DNA of 34,594 nt from Chitinispirillaceae bacterium (GTDB taxonomy: Bacteria; Fibrobacterota; Chitinivibrionia; Chitinivibrionales; Chitinispirillaceae), in contig JAFGIW010000189.1 of NCBI GenBank assembly GCA_016929415.1, positions 1-34,594 on the forward strand, given 5' to 3'. Position numbers and translations under genes: made by a program. Position 1 is the stretch's first letter; the number at the start of each line of letters is the position of its first letter. Below, piece by piece: positions 7,343 to 15,340 of this stretch. The notes below the pieces were generated by a model. The model was not told the origin of the DNA. It made no database searches and saw only the letters and a program-made list of their open reading frames with translations.

Positions 7343-9316
7343 TTACTTACCGGTTGCGGATTTTACGGGCTTCGGTCTTTCCATTCCCATTCCCCTCCTC
7401 ATCCACAGCCCCGCTCCGAACGCCGCGAGAAACAGTGCCTCGAATCCTGCATACCCCGTAAGCATCTTCGCCCCCGATGTGGTGAATCCGTAGGAATGGA
7501 GCCCGGTGCCGAGCAGGTTGACGCCGATCCATGTGCACATGACAAGTACCGCGGCGCCGATCGCGCCGATGGACAACCCGATGCCGGCGATGCCGCGGCT
7601 GCGGCGATAGTGGAATACGATCAGCCCCCAGAGGATAATGAGCAGGGCGCCGTTTTCCTTTGGGTCCCACCCCCAGAAACGGCCCCACGCCTGGTCGGCC
7701 CACATTCCGCCGGTGACGGTGCCGATCACGGTAAAGAGCAGGCCGAAGGCGAAGACGCCATAGACCGCGCGACTTGTTGACGTAAGCGAATCGGGTTTTC
7801 GCGGGAACAGGAGCCGCTGCGCCAGGTAGATATGGCCGATGAATCCGGCGGCCATGCATCCGGCATACCCGAGTGAGATGGTAATGATGTGGGTGGTGAG
7901 CCAGAAGCCGGAGTCGAGGATCGCGGCGAGCATTCCCATGGTGTCGCCGTCGGCGGCATAGCGCCCGGCAACGTGCAGAAAGATGAATCCCGCGAGCGAA
8001 GCGGTGAGCAGGCCGATGGGTCGTATACGGATAAATTCGAGAAACATGCCGATGATCATCATCGACCAGGCCACGAAAATGAAGGTTTCGTAGAGGTTGG
8101 TAATGGGGGGATGGTGCATGATGAGCACCCGGAGCACGATACCGACGGTGCAGAGCACCCATGCGGCGGCAATGGTAACGGTGCTTGCCGGTGAAACAGC
8201 CCTGCAGGTCGAGAAAAGGGCGATGAGGGCGAGCAGCGCGGCAAGCCCGAGCAGAATCTTGGCAAGAAAGAAGGCGTTTATTTTATTGTAAAGCAGCTCG
8301 AGCGACGGGTCGGGCAGCGGGGGCGTGAGGCGTATCGAACGGACAATCGTATCGAACGATGCCACCGCATTGTCGAATGACGCCTGGTTGCCGCGGAGAT
8401 AGGCGTCACGGATTTTCACGATCGCCTGCATGGCCGGGTTGCCGGCCGCAGCGCTCCGCTGTGAGCCGATAAGCCCCCAGGGGCTCATCCAGGTCTCATG
8501 TCCCTGTTCGAAAACGGGAATGAGGTGGGGAGGGCTGTCGCCGATCGAGCCGCTGATCCGGTACATTTTATGTGTAAGCCGGACGATCGCCTTGTCGGCT
8601 GCACTCAGGCTGTCGGCATGAAGCTGCTGGATCCGTGTCATGTGTTCCGCAAGAAAATGGTTCTGTTGCAGCATGTCGAAAAAGGAGGGCGCCCTGTCGG
8701 GGTCGCTCACTATGTCGGGGAGGCTGACCATGGAATCAACGGCCGGAACATGAAAATCGTCGTCCGGTTCCAGAAAACTGAAGGCGGAGGCCAGCATCCG
8801 GTACTCGGTGAGGTTTGCATAAATGCGGATGATCTCCTTTTCAAAGGGCGCCTGCTGTTCGGCGGTTTTATTTTCGGCGGAACTGTAGTATCGCTGGATC
8901 GCCTCCGCGGCGTGGGAAAGCGCCGCATAAGAGTAACGGCGGTTCCTCTGGGGCGCGATGCCCAGGGTATGGGCGACTTCAGGATTATTAATCAGAAAGA
9001 CCTTGTCGAAGTCGCCGCGCATCGGGTCGAAAAAAAGGCGGGAAAGCCACTCAAGGGCGGATGCCTTTGCGATGTGCCGCTTCCCTGAAAACTGCAGCAG
9101 TTTATTGCGCGCATAGGTATCAAGGGGTTTTTTCCGTCCGTTTTCGAGGATGATAATGGAACCCAGCGATCCGACCGAAAAGGGAGGGGAGAGCGGGGCC
9201 GCAGCAGCGTCAAACGATGAAAAAAGGCCCCCGAAAACCGCCGTAATGAAAAGCATCACTGCCGGAAGAGGACTCCGGAGAGAGTGTGAGGTTGTATGGG
9301 AACGGCTGTCAGCCAC
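7343..9316 (-). CDS. ccsA: System II cytochrome c biogenesis protein CcsA/ResC with long periplasmic N-terminus
   Basis: CcsA carries and presents heme for attachment to apocytochromes c outside the inner membrane. This 657-residue protein has an N-terminal hydrophobic segment, then about 300 residues of likely periplasmic domain (starting near SIIILENGRKKPLDTYARNK). From about residue 350 there are roughly eight membrane helices. The tryptophan-rich heme-handling motif is clear: WGRFWGWDPKENGALL, with conserved histidines in MHHPPITNLYE and GLHSYGF. Classical CcsA proteins are about half this length; the extended form resembles CcsA of Bacteroidetes and other anaerobes. The start is GTG 9316, preceded by AAGGAGGAAT, and overlaps the end of resB by eight bases, so the pair is translationally coupled. 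No cytochrome c with a CXXCH motif is encoded in the window. Confidence 0.94.
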   Translation of the reverse strand: MADSRSHTTSHSLRSPLPAVMLFITAVFGGLFSSFDAAAAPLSPPFSVGSLGSIIILENGRKKPLDTYARNKLLQFSGKRHIAKASALEWLSRLFFDPMRGDFDKVFLINNPEVAHTLGIAPQRNRRYSYAALSHAAEAIQRYYSSAENKTAEQQAPFEKEIIRIYANLTEYRMLASAFSFLEPDDDFHVPAVDSMVSLPDIVSDPDRAPSFFDMLQQNHFLAEHMTRIQQLHADSLSAADKAIVRLTHKMYRISGSIGDSPPHLIPVFEQGHETWMSPWGLIGSQRSAAAGNPAMQAIVKIRDAYLRGNQASFDNAVASFDTIVRSIRLTPPLPDPSLELLYNKINAFFLAKILLGLAALLALIALFSTCRAVSPASTVTIAAAWVLCTVGIVLRVLIMHHPPITNLYETFIFVAWSMMIIGMFLEFIRIRPIGLLTASLAGFIFLHVAGRYAADGDTMGMLAAILDSGFWLTTHIITISLGYAGCMAAGFIGHIYLAQRLLFPRKPDSLTSTSRAVYGVFAFGLLFTVIGTVTGGMWADQAWGRFWGWDPKENGALLIILWGLIVFHYRRSRGIAGIGLSIGAIGAAVLVMCTWIGVNLLGTGLHSYGFTTSGAKMLTGYAGFEALFLAAFGAGLWMRRGMGMERPKPVKSATGK

Positions 9317-10448
9317 GGCGATTCCTCCTTATGGAGGAGAGTTCATACCACATTTTCACGATGAAATGAAAAAAGAGACCGGTAACGATGATCAGGCTTG
9401 CGATATAGGGCAGATAGCGCAGCGGGTTTTTTACAATCGCGAGCGTCGATGAATAATTGCCCTCCTGCCCCGCGTAACCCATCTGGTAAAAGGTAAACGA
9501 GCGGTACCGGAACGGTCGGTTCATTTCGATGACGATTTCACGGTCGATGTTTTTTCCGAGCATGCGCAAACGGCTCTGGAAGCTTCTCGCTTTCGATGTC
9601 CCCGGATGCCACTCCGCGGTAAACCGGCTAAGTGTGATCCGCACCGGGAGCGGCAGCGCCAGCGGCTGCAGGGAAAGGATGATCGTATCGACGCCGTATG
9701 CAAAGGGCACCGGATAGGGTGAGCCGGCGTACACGAAACGGTCGGGGTTGTGCGCCGGTTTTTTATCATCGCGGGCATCGATCGAGAAAACGATACCCGG
9801 GATGCGCCGGCCCTCTTCGGTTGTCTTGTCTACCGGTTTCAGCGAGGTTATGGTCTGGCTGTCGTGCGGGCTCACCATCGCGCCGCAATTCCGGTAGATG
9901 TGCCGCAGGGAGAGTGTCGTCATCGTGGGCGCCAGATTGATCCGTTGCCCCCTCCTGAGACGTTTGAGATCATAGCGGGAGATTCTGGAATAGGGTGCGC
10001 CGCCGCTGTTTCCGTTGAGCGCAACGACGAGCTGCCAGGACGTGAAATCGTACGTGGTATCGGTGCCCTGGTCTTCGTTAAGGGTGATCGCCGATTCCCG
10101 GACGAAGTGCGAAGCGATTGCCGAGCCGCCGATGAGTACGGCGACGCCGATATGGAGTATGATAATGCCGATGGTCCTGATGTTGACCGGCCGCCGCCTG
10201 AACGCCGCGGCCAGCAGGTTGACCGATAAGACGGCGGCGATCGACTTTACCGCAGGAAACGGGACCGCTCCGGCGATCAGAACGAACCATGCCCTGAAAA
10301 AACGCTCCTGTGCGGCGTAGATGCCGTTGTCGACCTGATAGAGGGTGCCCCAGACGACCAGCACGGCGAGGCATAGAAGCGCGATCACCGTTAACTGCAG
10401 CGAGGAGAGCCATGAGAAGAGCCGGAGCGGCCAGTTGTTTTTTTTCAT
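9309..10448 (-). CDS. resB: ResB/CcsB-like cytochrome c biogenesis protein
   Basis: ResB (CcsB) works with CcsA in system II cytochrome c maturation. The 379 residues show the expected plan: an N-terminal helix (SLQLTVIALLCLAVLVVWGT followed by LYQVD), two more helices by about residue 115 (IGIIILHIGVAVLIGGSAI), a large periplasmic beta-rich domain, and a final helix near 345-365 (PYIASLIIVTGLFFHFIVKM). The motif SWLSSLQLTVIALL and a histidine in ILHIGV fit the ResB family. The ATG at 10448 has no clear Shine-Dalgarno. Codons 2-4 lie in a run of eight A, a possible slippage site. It is the first gene of the resB-ccsA operon and follows the lipoprotein gene at 10501 by 52 bases, so it could also be read from further upstream. 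Confidence 0.9.
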   Translation of the reverse strand: MKKNNWPLRLFSWLSSLQLTVIALLCLAVLVVWGTLYQVDNGIYAAQERFFRAWFVLIAGAVPFPAVKSIAAVLSVNLLAAAFRRRPVNIRTIGIIILHIGVAVLIGGSAIASHFVRESAITLNEDQGTDTTYDFTSWQLVVALNGNSGGAPYSRISRYDLKRLRRGQRINLAPTMTTLSLRHIYRNCGAMVSPHDSQTITSLKPVDKTTEEGRRIPGIVFSIDARDDKKPAHNPDRFVYAGSPYPVPFAYGVDTIILSLQPLALPLPVRITLSRFTAEWHPGTSKARSFQSRLRMLGKNIDREIVIEMNRPFRYRSFTFYQMGYAGQEGNYSSTLAIVKNPLRYLPYIASLIIVTGLFFHFIVKMWYELSSIRRNRRG

Positions 10449-10500
10449 AATGGTTGCAGGTTTCCTGACGGATTACGATCAGGTCATTTCCTTATTTCCA

Positions 10501-11778
10501 TTAAGATCCCGGCAGCAACGCGGCGACCGGTATTCCCTCAAGGAAAAAATCGTCAAGCACGCACGAAAGCGTGTCGCCGCGATTATTAACGGTGTAGGCG
10601 AAGACGAATTCTATCCGTTCGACATGGCGTGATTCGCGGCTCCAGGGATATTCGTCGGCATAGGGTACCGGTTCAATGATCCGCAGCGAATCAACCGGTA
10701 TGAAGTAGTCGCTCATGGTCGATGTCAGCTTGAGGGGATAGGCGTAATGCGAACGCATGGCGCTTGCGCTGTCGAGGTCCCGGGTCTCAAAGTGGACCCT
10801 AATCGTACCCTTTCCCGCGGCACGGAATGAAAAACCGCTCATTGCCGACAGGTCGGCCCCTTCGCCCGACAACGGTTTCAGTGAAAAACCGATCAGAGCA
10901 TTCGCATACAATGAAATCTTGTCAAGAACGGTGCGGAATCTCAGTGCCTGCCCGCCTTTGCCGTCGGGCACCGAATCGTACAAGATAAATGAGGTTCCGA
11001 TTTTTCGGGTTTCTCCCTGTTTCCAGACCTCTGCGGCAGGGTCCCAGAAATAATACAGCGAGTCCGACAAAACATACCATCCGAGCACCGGAAAAATGCG
11101 GCCGAGCGAAGTCGGGCCGATACCGCTCTCGAAATTGTCGATAAGGATCCGGTCGGCAATTGCCGGAAGCGCCAGATGGGCGAGTGAGGTTCCCTCTTTG
11201 AGCGTCAGCGCGATACCGTCGTTGATGACGGGGGCGGAAGATGAGGTGCCGTTGACACTCAATAAAGCATAGAACCCGGGAGCGACGGTTGCAAAGGAAA
11301 ACGCGCCGGCCTGATCGACCGATGCCTGATACGAAGTCCCCGCCAGCATCACCCGTGACGGCAGGGCGGCGGAGGTGTCGAATGTCCCGGAATACGATGA
11401 CGGCGGCCGCAGGCGCAGGGTGTCGAGGGCGTCGCGTGCCGAAGCGGGAAGGGGGAGCAGCAGGGCGCCGTCCCCGTGGTCGATCTGAAGGTTGACTTTT
11501 GCATCATGCTCGGGGAAACAGATCTCGATTCGTCCGTTCTCGTCGGCGATTGTCTGCTGCAGTACCGGCGAAGCGCCGTTGTGGATGCTGTCGATCCAGA
11601 ATCGCGCTTCAATGATCTGTGCCACGGCTCCTGCCGCCGGGGTTCCGTCGGGACGCATCGCATAGGTATTGACCGTTTCCGTTCCGGTACCGCCTCCGGT
11701 CGAAACAGCCGTACCGCAGGAAACGTAAAATATCGTCATGGTGCCGAGCGAAAAAACGGTTATAAGAATATTTTTCAT
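10501..11778 (-). CDS. Lipoprotein with carbohydrate-binding-like domain, paired with TIGR02147
   Basis: This 425-residue protein begins with a lipoprotein signal (MKNILITVFSLGTMTIFYVS then C21), followed by a glycine-rich spacer. Residues about 38-110 resemble a carboxypeptidase-regulatory or CnaB-like beta domain (DGTPAAGAVAQIIEARFWID, with ADENGRIEICFPEH). A second similar module follows (YQASVDQAGAFSFATVAPGF). From about residue 215 comes a jelly-roll, CBM11/CIA30-like domain starting ILIDNFESGIGPTSLGRIF, with GFSFRAAGKGTIRVHFETRD and a final strand SCVLDDFFLEGIPV. It probably sits on the outer membrane and binds a glycan or other surface ligand; that is inferred from fold. Its ATG overlaps the stop of the TIGR02147 gene by four bases (ATGA), so the two are translated together. 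Confidence 0.85.
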   Translation of the reverse strand: MKNILITVFSLGTMTIFYVSCGTAVSTGGGTGTETVNTYAMRPDGTPAAGAVAQIIEARFWIDSIHNGASPVLQQTIADENGRIEICFPEHDAKVNLQIDHGDGALLLPLPASARDALDTLRLRPPSSYSGTFDTSAALPSRVMLAGTSYQASVDQAGAFSFATVAPGFYALLSVNGTSSSAPVINDGIALTLKEGTSLAHLALPAIADRILIDNFESGIGPTSLGRIFPVLGWYVLSDSLYYFWDPAAEVWKQGETRKIGTSFILYDSVPDGKGGQALRFRTVLDKISLYANALIGFSLKPLSGEGADLSAMSGFSFRAAGKGTIRVHFETRDLDSASAMRSHYAYPLKLTSTMSDYFIPVDSLRIIEPVPYADEYPWSRESRHVERIEFVFAYTVNNRGDTLSCVLDDFFLEGIPVAALLPGS

Positions 11779-12608
11779 GGGTTTTTCTTTTTGGTGTTGT
11801 TTTTAGTCAGCGGAAACAACTGAAAATTTATCTGATACACCTCTTCGAGATCCTTGTCTTTTCTTACCAGTTCAATGATTTCGCGCCGGAGGTCACTGAT
11901 GCGTTCCCGGATGATCTCAAGACACTGACGTGATGCGCTTACGGTAAGGGTAGAGATATCGCGGTGCTCCCTTGGTATCGTATCGAGAGCTCCGATTGCA
12001 AGTTTGAGGGCCGATTTCTGATATGACCGGACCGCTTTTATCTGATCGACGCCGCTCGTGGTAACAAAATCATGGGTTGGGCGCAACCTCCCGGTGCTGT
12101 CCGGCGTTATGATGCCGAGTTTCTGCAGCAATCTGATCGATCGCTGTGCCTGTTGTGATGAGATGGCGGGGTGCAGCCGCGAAGCGAGATCATCATAATT
12201 TTCCTGAAATGGAACGATGTTCAGCTCTTCACGGAGAACCACATTCCACCACGAAGCAAAATACTCGTAGAGGTCGTTGTCAAGGACCGCTGTCACCGGT
12301 TTGCGCAGGAGCAAAAGCTTCTGTAAATAGAAAGTCTCCTGGTCGGTCGATTTCGCCTTGTTGAAGTGCACGAGTGTCGAGAAATAGCTGTCTTCACGTT
12401 TGGATAATTTGAGGAACGTGACCAGGGTGGGGATCGCGGAATTGGCGATGTGCTTCTGCTTATTAAGCACTTTGACATAAAAAGAGGCATCAAGACCGGT
12501 CTTCCCCGCCACATACCTGAACGAGAAAAAGCGATGACAACTTTTATTATAGTTATAGTGGTCACGAAGGTACTCACGGTAATCGAGGTATTTGAAAATA
12601 TCGTCCAT
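11775..12608 (-). CDS. TIGR02147 / DUF4423 family protein, putative regulator
   Basis: This 277-residue protein belongs to TIGR02147, a family expanded in Fibrobacter and relatives and of unproven function. The diagnostic N-terminus is present: FKYLDYREYLRDHY, then FFSFRYVAGKTGLDASFYVK, which looks like a helix-turn-helix. It is followed by a helical middle part (KLSKREDSYFSTLVHFNKAK), EYFASWWNVVLREEL, and a winged-helix-like segment (RSIRLLQKLGIITPDSTGRL). The tail is lysine-rich (NNTKKKNP). There is no signal peptide or membrane segment, so it acts in the cytoplasm, perhaps as a DNA-binding regulator of its partner. The ATG at 12608 has no recognisable Shine-Dalgarno. The last four bases overlap the lipoprotein start. 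Family membership is firm; the regulatory role is inference. Confidence 0.9.
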   Translation of the reverse strand: MDDIFKYLDYREYLRDHYNYNKSCHRFFSFRYVAGKTGLDASFYVKVLNKQKHIANSAIPTLVTFLKLSKREDSYFSTLVHFNKAKSTDQETFYLQKLLLLRKPVTAVLDNDLYEYFASWWNVVLREELNIVPFQENYDDLASRLHPAISSQQAQRSIRLLQKLGIITPDSTGRLRPTHDFVTTSGVDQIKAVRSYQKSALKLAIGALDTIPREHRDISTLTVSASRQCLEIIRERISDLRREIIELVRKDKDLEEVYQINFQLFPLTKNNTKKKNP

Positions 12609-12840
12609 GTTTTAGGTTCAGTGAAACTCTTCGTGATAGGTGAAAGAAATGTTCTGCTCGGTAGTTATACGCTTAAAGGCACTTTACATCATTTTTCTCA
12701 CAGTTTTCAGATAATATAAATAAAAAATTCTTTGGGGGGCGGATTCTTTTGGAAGGGCGGGGGAGGTGGGAAGGGTTCAGAGACGGAAGTTGAAGTGAGA
12801 GAGGAGGATAGAAGAATTCCTGATATGGCGAGAGTCCCTT
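12609..12840. other. Intergenic region with G-quadruplex-type motif
   Basis: This 232-base space lies upstream of the TIGR02147 gene and downstream of the beta-glucosidase gene. The part near 12700-12730 is AT-rich and could hold the TIGR02147 promoter. At 12755-12775 the plus strand has four G-runs separated by one to four bases, matching the usual G3+N1-7 quadruplex pattern. No gene is seen here. Confidence 0.6.
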
Positions 12841-14181
12841 TCAAATCCCCCCTGCTGCAATGATCCTTGCATACTCCCGTCCGCTCTCTTTGATAATACG
12901 CCGCTGGGTCGGATAGTCGGTATAGCTCAGACCGAACCGCGGACCGTACCCGTATGCCCATTCAAAGTTGTCCATGAGCGACCAGTGAAAATATCCCCGT
13001 ACGTCAACGCCGAGGCTGAAGGCGTCCTGAAGTGCCGTGATGAAGCCTTTGATGTAGGCAATACGCCGTGGATCATGGACCTTCCCGTCGGAGGCGATCT
13101 CGTCGCGCAGCGAAATGCCGTTTTCGGTAATGATGATCGGAACCGTTACATACTCATTTTTAATACGGAGAAGAAGGTCGGTAATACCGCGGGGGTAGAC
13201 AGGCCAGCCGAGATCGCTCACCGCAGTTACTTTTTCAGATCTTACGAATTGCGGTTTGCCGTCACTGCCCCGTGTTAAAAAGAAGCTGAAGTAATGGTTG
13301 ACCCCGAGAAAGTCGAGCGGTTGTTTGATCAGTTCCATATCATCCGGGAGAATGGTCGGGAAGGTGTCGGCGCGCGCCTTATCAGTCGGTATCTTTTCCG
13401 GATAGGCGCCGCGCAGCAGCGGGTCGAGCTGATAACTGTTGGAATCGAGCCACATCTCTTCCGCAGCTTCCCGGTCTGCCGGGGTGTCGGCAGCCGGGTA
13501 AGTCATCATCAGCACGGGGGCGATGCCGAATTTACCATCAGGAATGAACGCTCTTCCCGCGCGCACCGCACGGCCGTGAGCAACAAGGAGGTGGTGAAAT
13601 ACCTGGAGCGAAGTGGCTTTATCCCGGGCTCCCGGCGGGTGGGTTCCTTCATTAAAGCCGAGATTCGCGCATACGGACGGTTCGTTGAGGGTGACCCAGT
13701 ACTTCACCCGGTCGCCGAGCGTACGATACATGAGGCTGCTGTATTCGGTAAACCAGTCGATGGCGCGACGGTTGAGCCAGCTCCCGGCATCCTGAACTCC
13801 CCGGGGGAGGTCCCAATGGTAAAGGGTGATGAGAGGGGTGATTTTTTTTTCCAGCAGGGCGTCCACCAGACGGGAGTAGAAATCGAGACCCGCCTGGTTG
13901 TGTTTCCCATAACCCGTCGGAAGCACCCGCGACCATGAAATGGAAAAACGGTAGGCATTGAGGCCGAGTTCAGCCATCACCTCCACATCCTCTTGCCAGC
14001 GGTGGTAGTGGTCGCACGCCACATCCCCGGTCGTGTTGTCGGCAATTTTTCCCGGCGTATGGGTAAAACAGTCCCAGATCGACACCCCCCGGCCGTCTTC
14101 ATTCCAGCCGCCTTCAATCTGATACGCTGCGGTTGAAGCGCCCCAGAGGAAACCGGGGGGGAATTTGAGTGTTTGATTCAT
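12841..14181 (-). CDS. bglA: Beta-glucosidase, glycoside hydrolase family 1
   Basis: This 446-residue enzyme hydrolyses beta-glucosides such as cellobiose by a retaining mechanism. It is full length for GH1. The N-terminal family signature FPPGFLWGASTAAYQIEGGW is intact. The acid/base glutamate is E167 in TLNEP and the nucleophile is E353 in ITENG. The sugar-binding motifs YHWDLP and HWSLMDNFEWAYGY are also present. There is no signal peptide, so it acts in the cytoplasm on imported oligosaccharides. The ATG at 14181 is preceded by AAGGA at good spacing. The gene is transcribed away from the methyltransferase gene, with only about 45 to 110 bases between them. A run of nine T at 13842-13850 lies inside the gene (Lys-Lys codons), a minor slippage risk. 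Confidence 0.96.
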   Translation of the reverse strand: MNQTLKFPPGFLWGASTAAYQIEGGWNEDGRGVSIWDCFTHTPGKIADNTTGDVACDHYHRWQEDVEVMAELGLNAYRFSISWSRVLPTGYGKHNQAGLDFYSRLVDALLEKKITPLITLYHWDLPRGVQDAGSWLNRRAIDWFTEYSSLMYRTLGDRVKYWVTLNEPSVCANLGFNEGTHPPGARDKATSLQVFHHLLVAHGRAVRAGRAFIPDGKFGIAPVLMMTYPAADTPADREAAEEMWLDSNSYQLDPLLRGAYPEKIPTDKARADTFPTILPDDMELIKQPLDFLGVNHYFSFFLTRGSDGKPQFVRSEKVTAVSDLGWPVYPRGITDLLLRIKNEYVTVPIIITENGISLRDEIASDGKVHDPRRIAYIKGFITALQDAFSLGVDVRGYFHWSLMDNFEWAYGYGPRFGLSYTDYPTQRRIIKESGREYARIIAAGGI

Positions 14182-14225
14182 ACTGGTCCTTGCAATAAAA
14201 TTTTAAGGTAAATGAGTATACATCA

Positions 14226-14951
14226 TTGCAGGTCAATGCACCAGAACCCGTTCTCTTCAATTTTTCGGCTCGTGCATGGAGTATTTTCCATACCATGCAT
14301 CTGCCGACCCTGTTGAAAAAGACCGTATTTATCCTTTCGGGAAATTTCTTTCTCTCCGATGCGGTTCGAAATACTACCTATCAATGGGCGTGGGGCCATC
14401 TGCGCGGTCTGCAATGCGGCTCCTCCGTTGTCGACATCGGCAGCCGCGACTCGCTCTTTCCGGCATTCCTCGCCTGGAAACGGTACGCCGTCAGGGTGGT
14501 CGAACGGGACGCCCGGTTTACCGGGCGGCAGATTATTAACGGTAAACGATGGGGCGTGCGGATGATCGTTGATAATTGCGATTTTCTCATTGCCGCCGTC
14601 CCGCATCCCTGCGATGCGGTCTGTTCGCTCTTCAGTCTGCAGCATGCAGGAAACAAGGACACCCCCGCGTACTGCCGTGCCGCAAGGCTGCTGCGGCCGG
14701 GCGGGCTTCTGCTCTCCGCCGCCGAGTATTGTCACAAGGGAAGCCGCTTCCACGAGGGTCGTGACGACGGCGCCATGAGGATCTACGGCCCGGAGGATAT
14801 TGAAAAGCGCATTGAGGCGCCGCTGTTTTCCGAGGGTATGGTGGAGTTCGACCGGCAGTATTATGCCGTCGGGGAGCATGGTAAGGTGACGGTCGTCACT
14901 ACTGCGCCGGCGAAGGGCACGATGGTGCTGCTGCTGTTCAGGAAGGAGTGA
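14226..14951 (+). CDS. Class I SAM-dependent methyltransferase-like protein
   Basis: The 241-residue product resembles small SAM-dependent methyltransferases. Motif I is VVDIGSRDSLFPAFLAW (about 67-83), followed by the acidic VVERD at the end of strand 2, a motif IV-like CDAVCSLFSLQHAG, and RLLRPGGLLLSAAEY, typical after motif V. Motif I reads DIGSRDS rather than DIGCGTG, a common variant in sugar or lipid methyltransferases. The substrate is unknown. The start is uncertain: TTG 14226 gives the length above, whereas ATG 14295 would remove 23 residues and still keep the whole domain. A bulged hairpin directly after the stop may end the transcript. Confidence 0.75.
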   Translation: MQVNAPEPVLFNFSARAWSIFHTMHLPTLLKKTVFILSGNFFLSDAVRNTTYQWAWGHLRGLQCGSSVVDIGSRDSLFPAFLAWKRYAVRVVERDARFTGRQIINGKRWGVRMIVDNCDFLIAAVPHPCDAVCSLFSLQHAGNKDTPAYCRAARLLRPGGLLLSAAEYCHKGSRFHEGRDDGAMRIYGPEDIEKRIEAPLFSEGMVEFDRQYYAVGEHGKVTVVTTAPAKGTMVLLLFRKE

Positions 14952-14954
14952 TCG

Positions 14955-14990
14955 GGAACCGGTGTCAATCGGTAGAAATGACCCGGTTCC
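14955..14990 (+). terminator. Hairpin just after the methyltransferase gene
   Basis: GGAACCGG-T-GTCA pairs with TGACCCGGTTCC across an 11-base loop, giving 12 base pairs with one bulged T, starting four bases past the stop codon. There is no adjacent U tract, so it may be a weak terminator or an RNA-stabilising structure rather than a classical intrinsic terminator. Confidence 0.5.
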
Positions 14991-15080
14991 GGTATCAGGC
15001 GAGGAAAAGAGCTGCCTTCTTTCCGCTCAGGTAGTATTTTTACAAAAAAATAGGTACCAACCCGGGAAGGAATCATAACC

Positions 15081-15323
15081 ATGAAATCGCGCAAACTGCT
15101 CCTGACGCTCATCGGCGGATGGATCCTGTTCATCGGTCTCGACGGCACCAACGGCCATATGGGTGCTGCAGGAGTGCGGTCGCTGGGGCGGCCGCTGCAG
15201 CTGGCCTGGTTCTTCACGAGAACGCTTCGCACGATCGTTCTTTTTACACTCGCCGCAAGCACCTTTCTTCTTCTTGCGCAACGGAACGGGGATAAAGAAT
15301 CCGCCGGCGACGGCGGCAATTGA
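15081..15323 (+). CDS. Small two-helix membrane protein upstream of nifS
   Basis: This 80-residue protein is not one I recognise. It has two hydrophobic segments, about residues 6-20 (LLLTLIGGWILFIGL) and 47-66 (TLRTIVLFTLAASTFLLLAQ), joined by a short loop containing GRPLQLAWFFTRTLR. The tail is polar (NGDKESAGDGGN). A purine-rich GGAAGGAA lies upstream of ATG 15081. Its stop codon overlaps an in-frame TTG of the desulfurase gene (TTGA), and the preferred desulfurase ATG is only 18 bases downstream. Co-translation with nifS and nadA is therefore likely, though nothing in the sequence links it to NAD or Fe-S chemistry. Confidence 0.7.
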   Translation: MKSRKLLLTLIGGWILFIGLDGTNGHMGAAGVRSLGRPLQLAWFFTRTLRTIVLFTLAASTFLLLAQRNGDKESAGDGGN

Positions 15324-15340
15324 ACCGGGCCCGAAGAACC

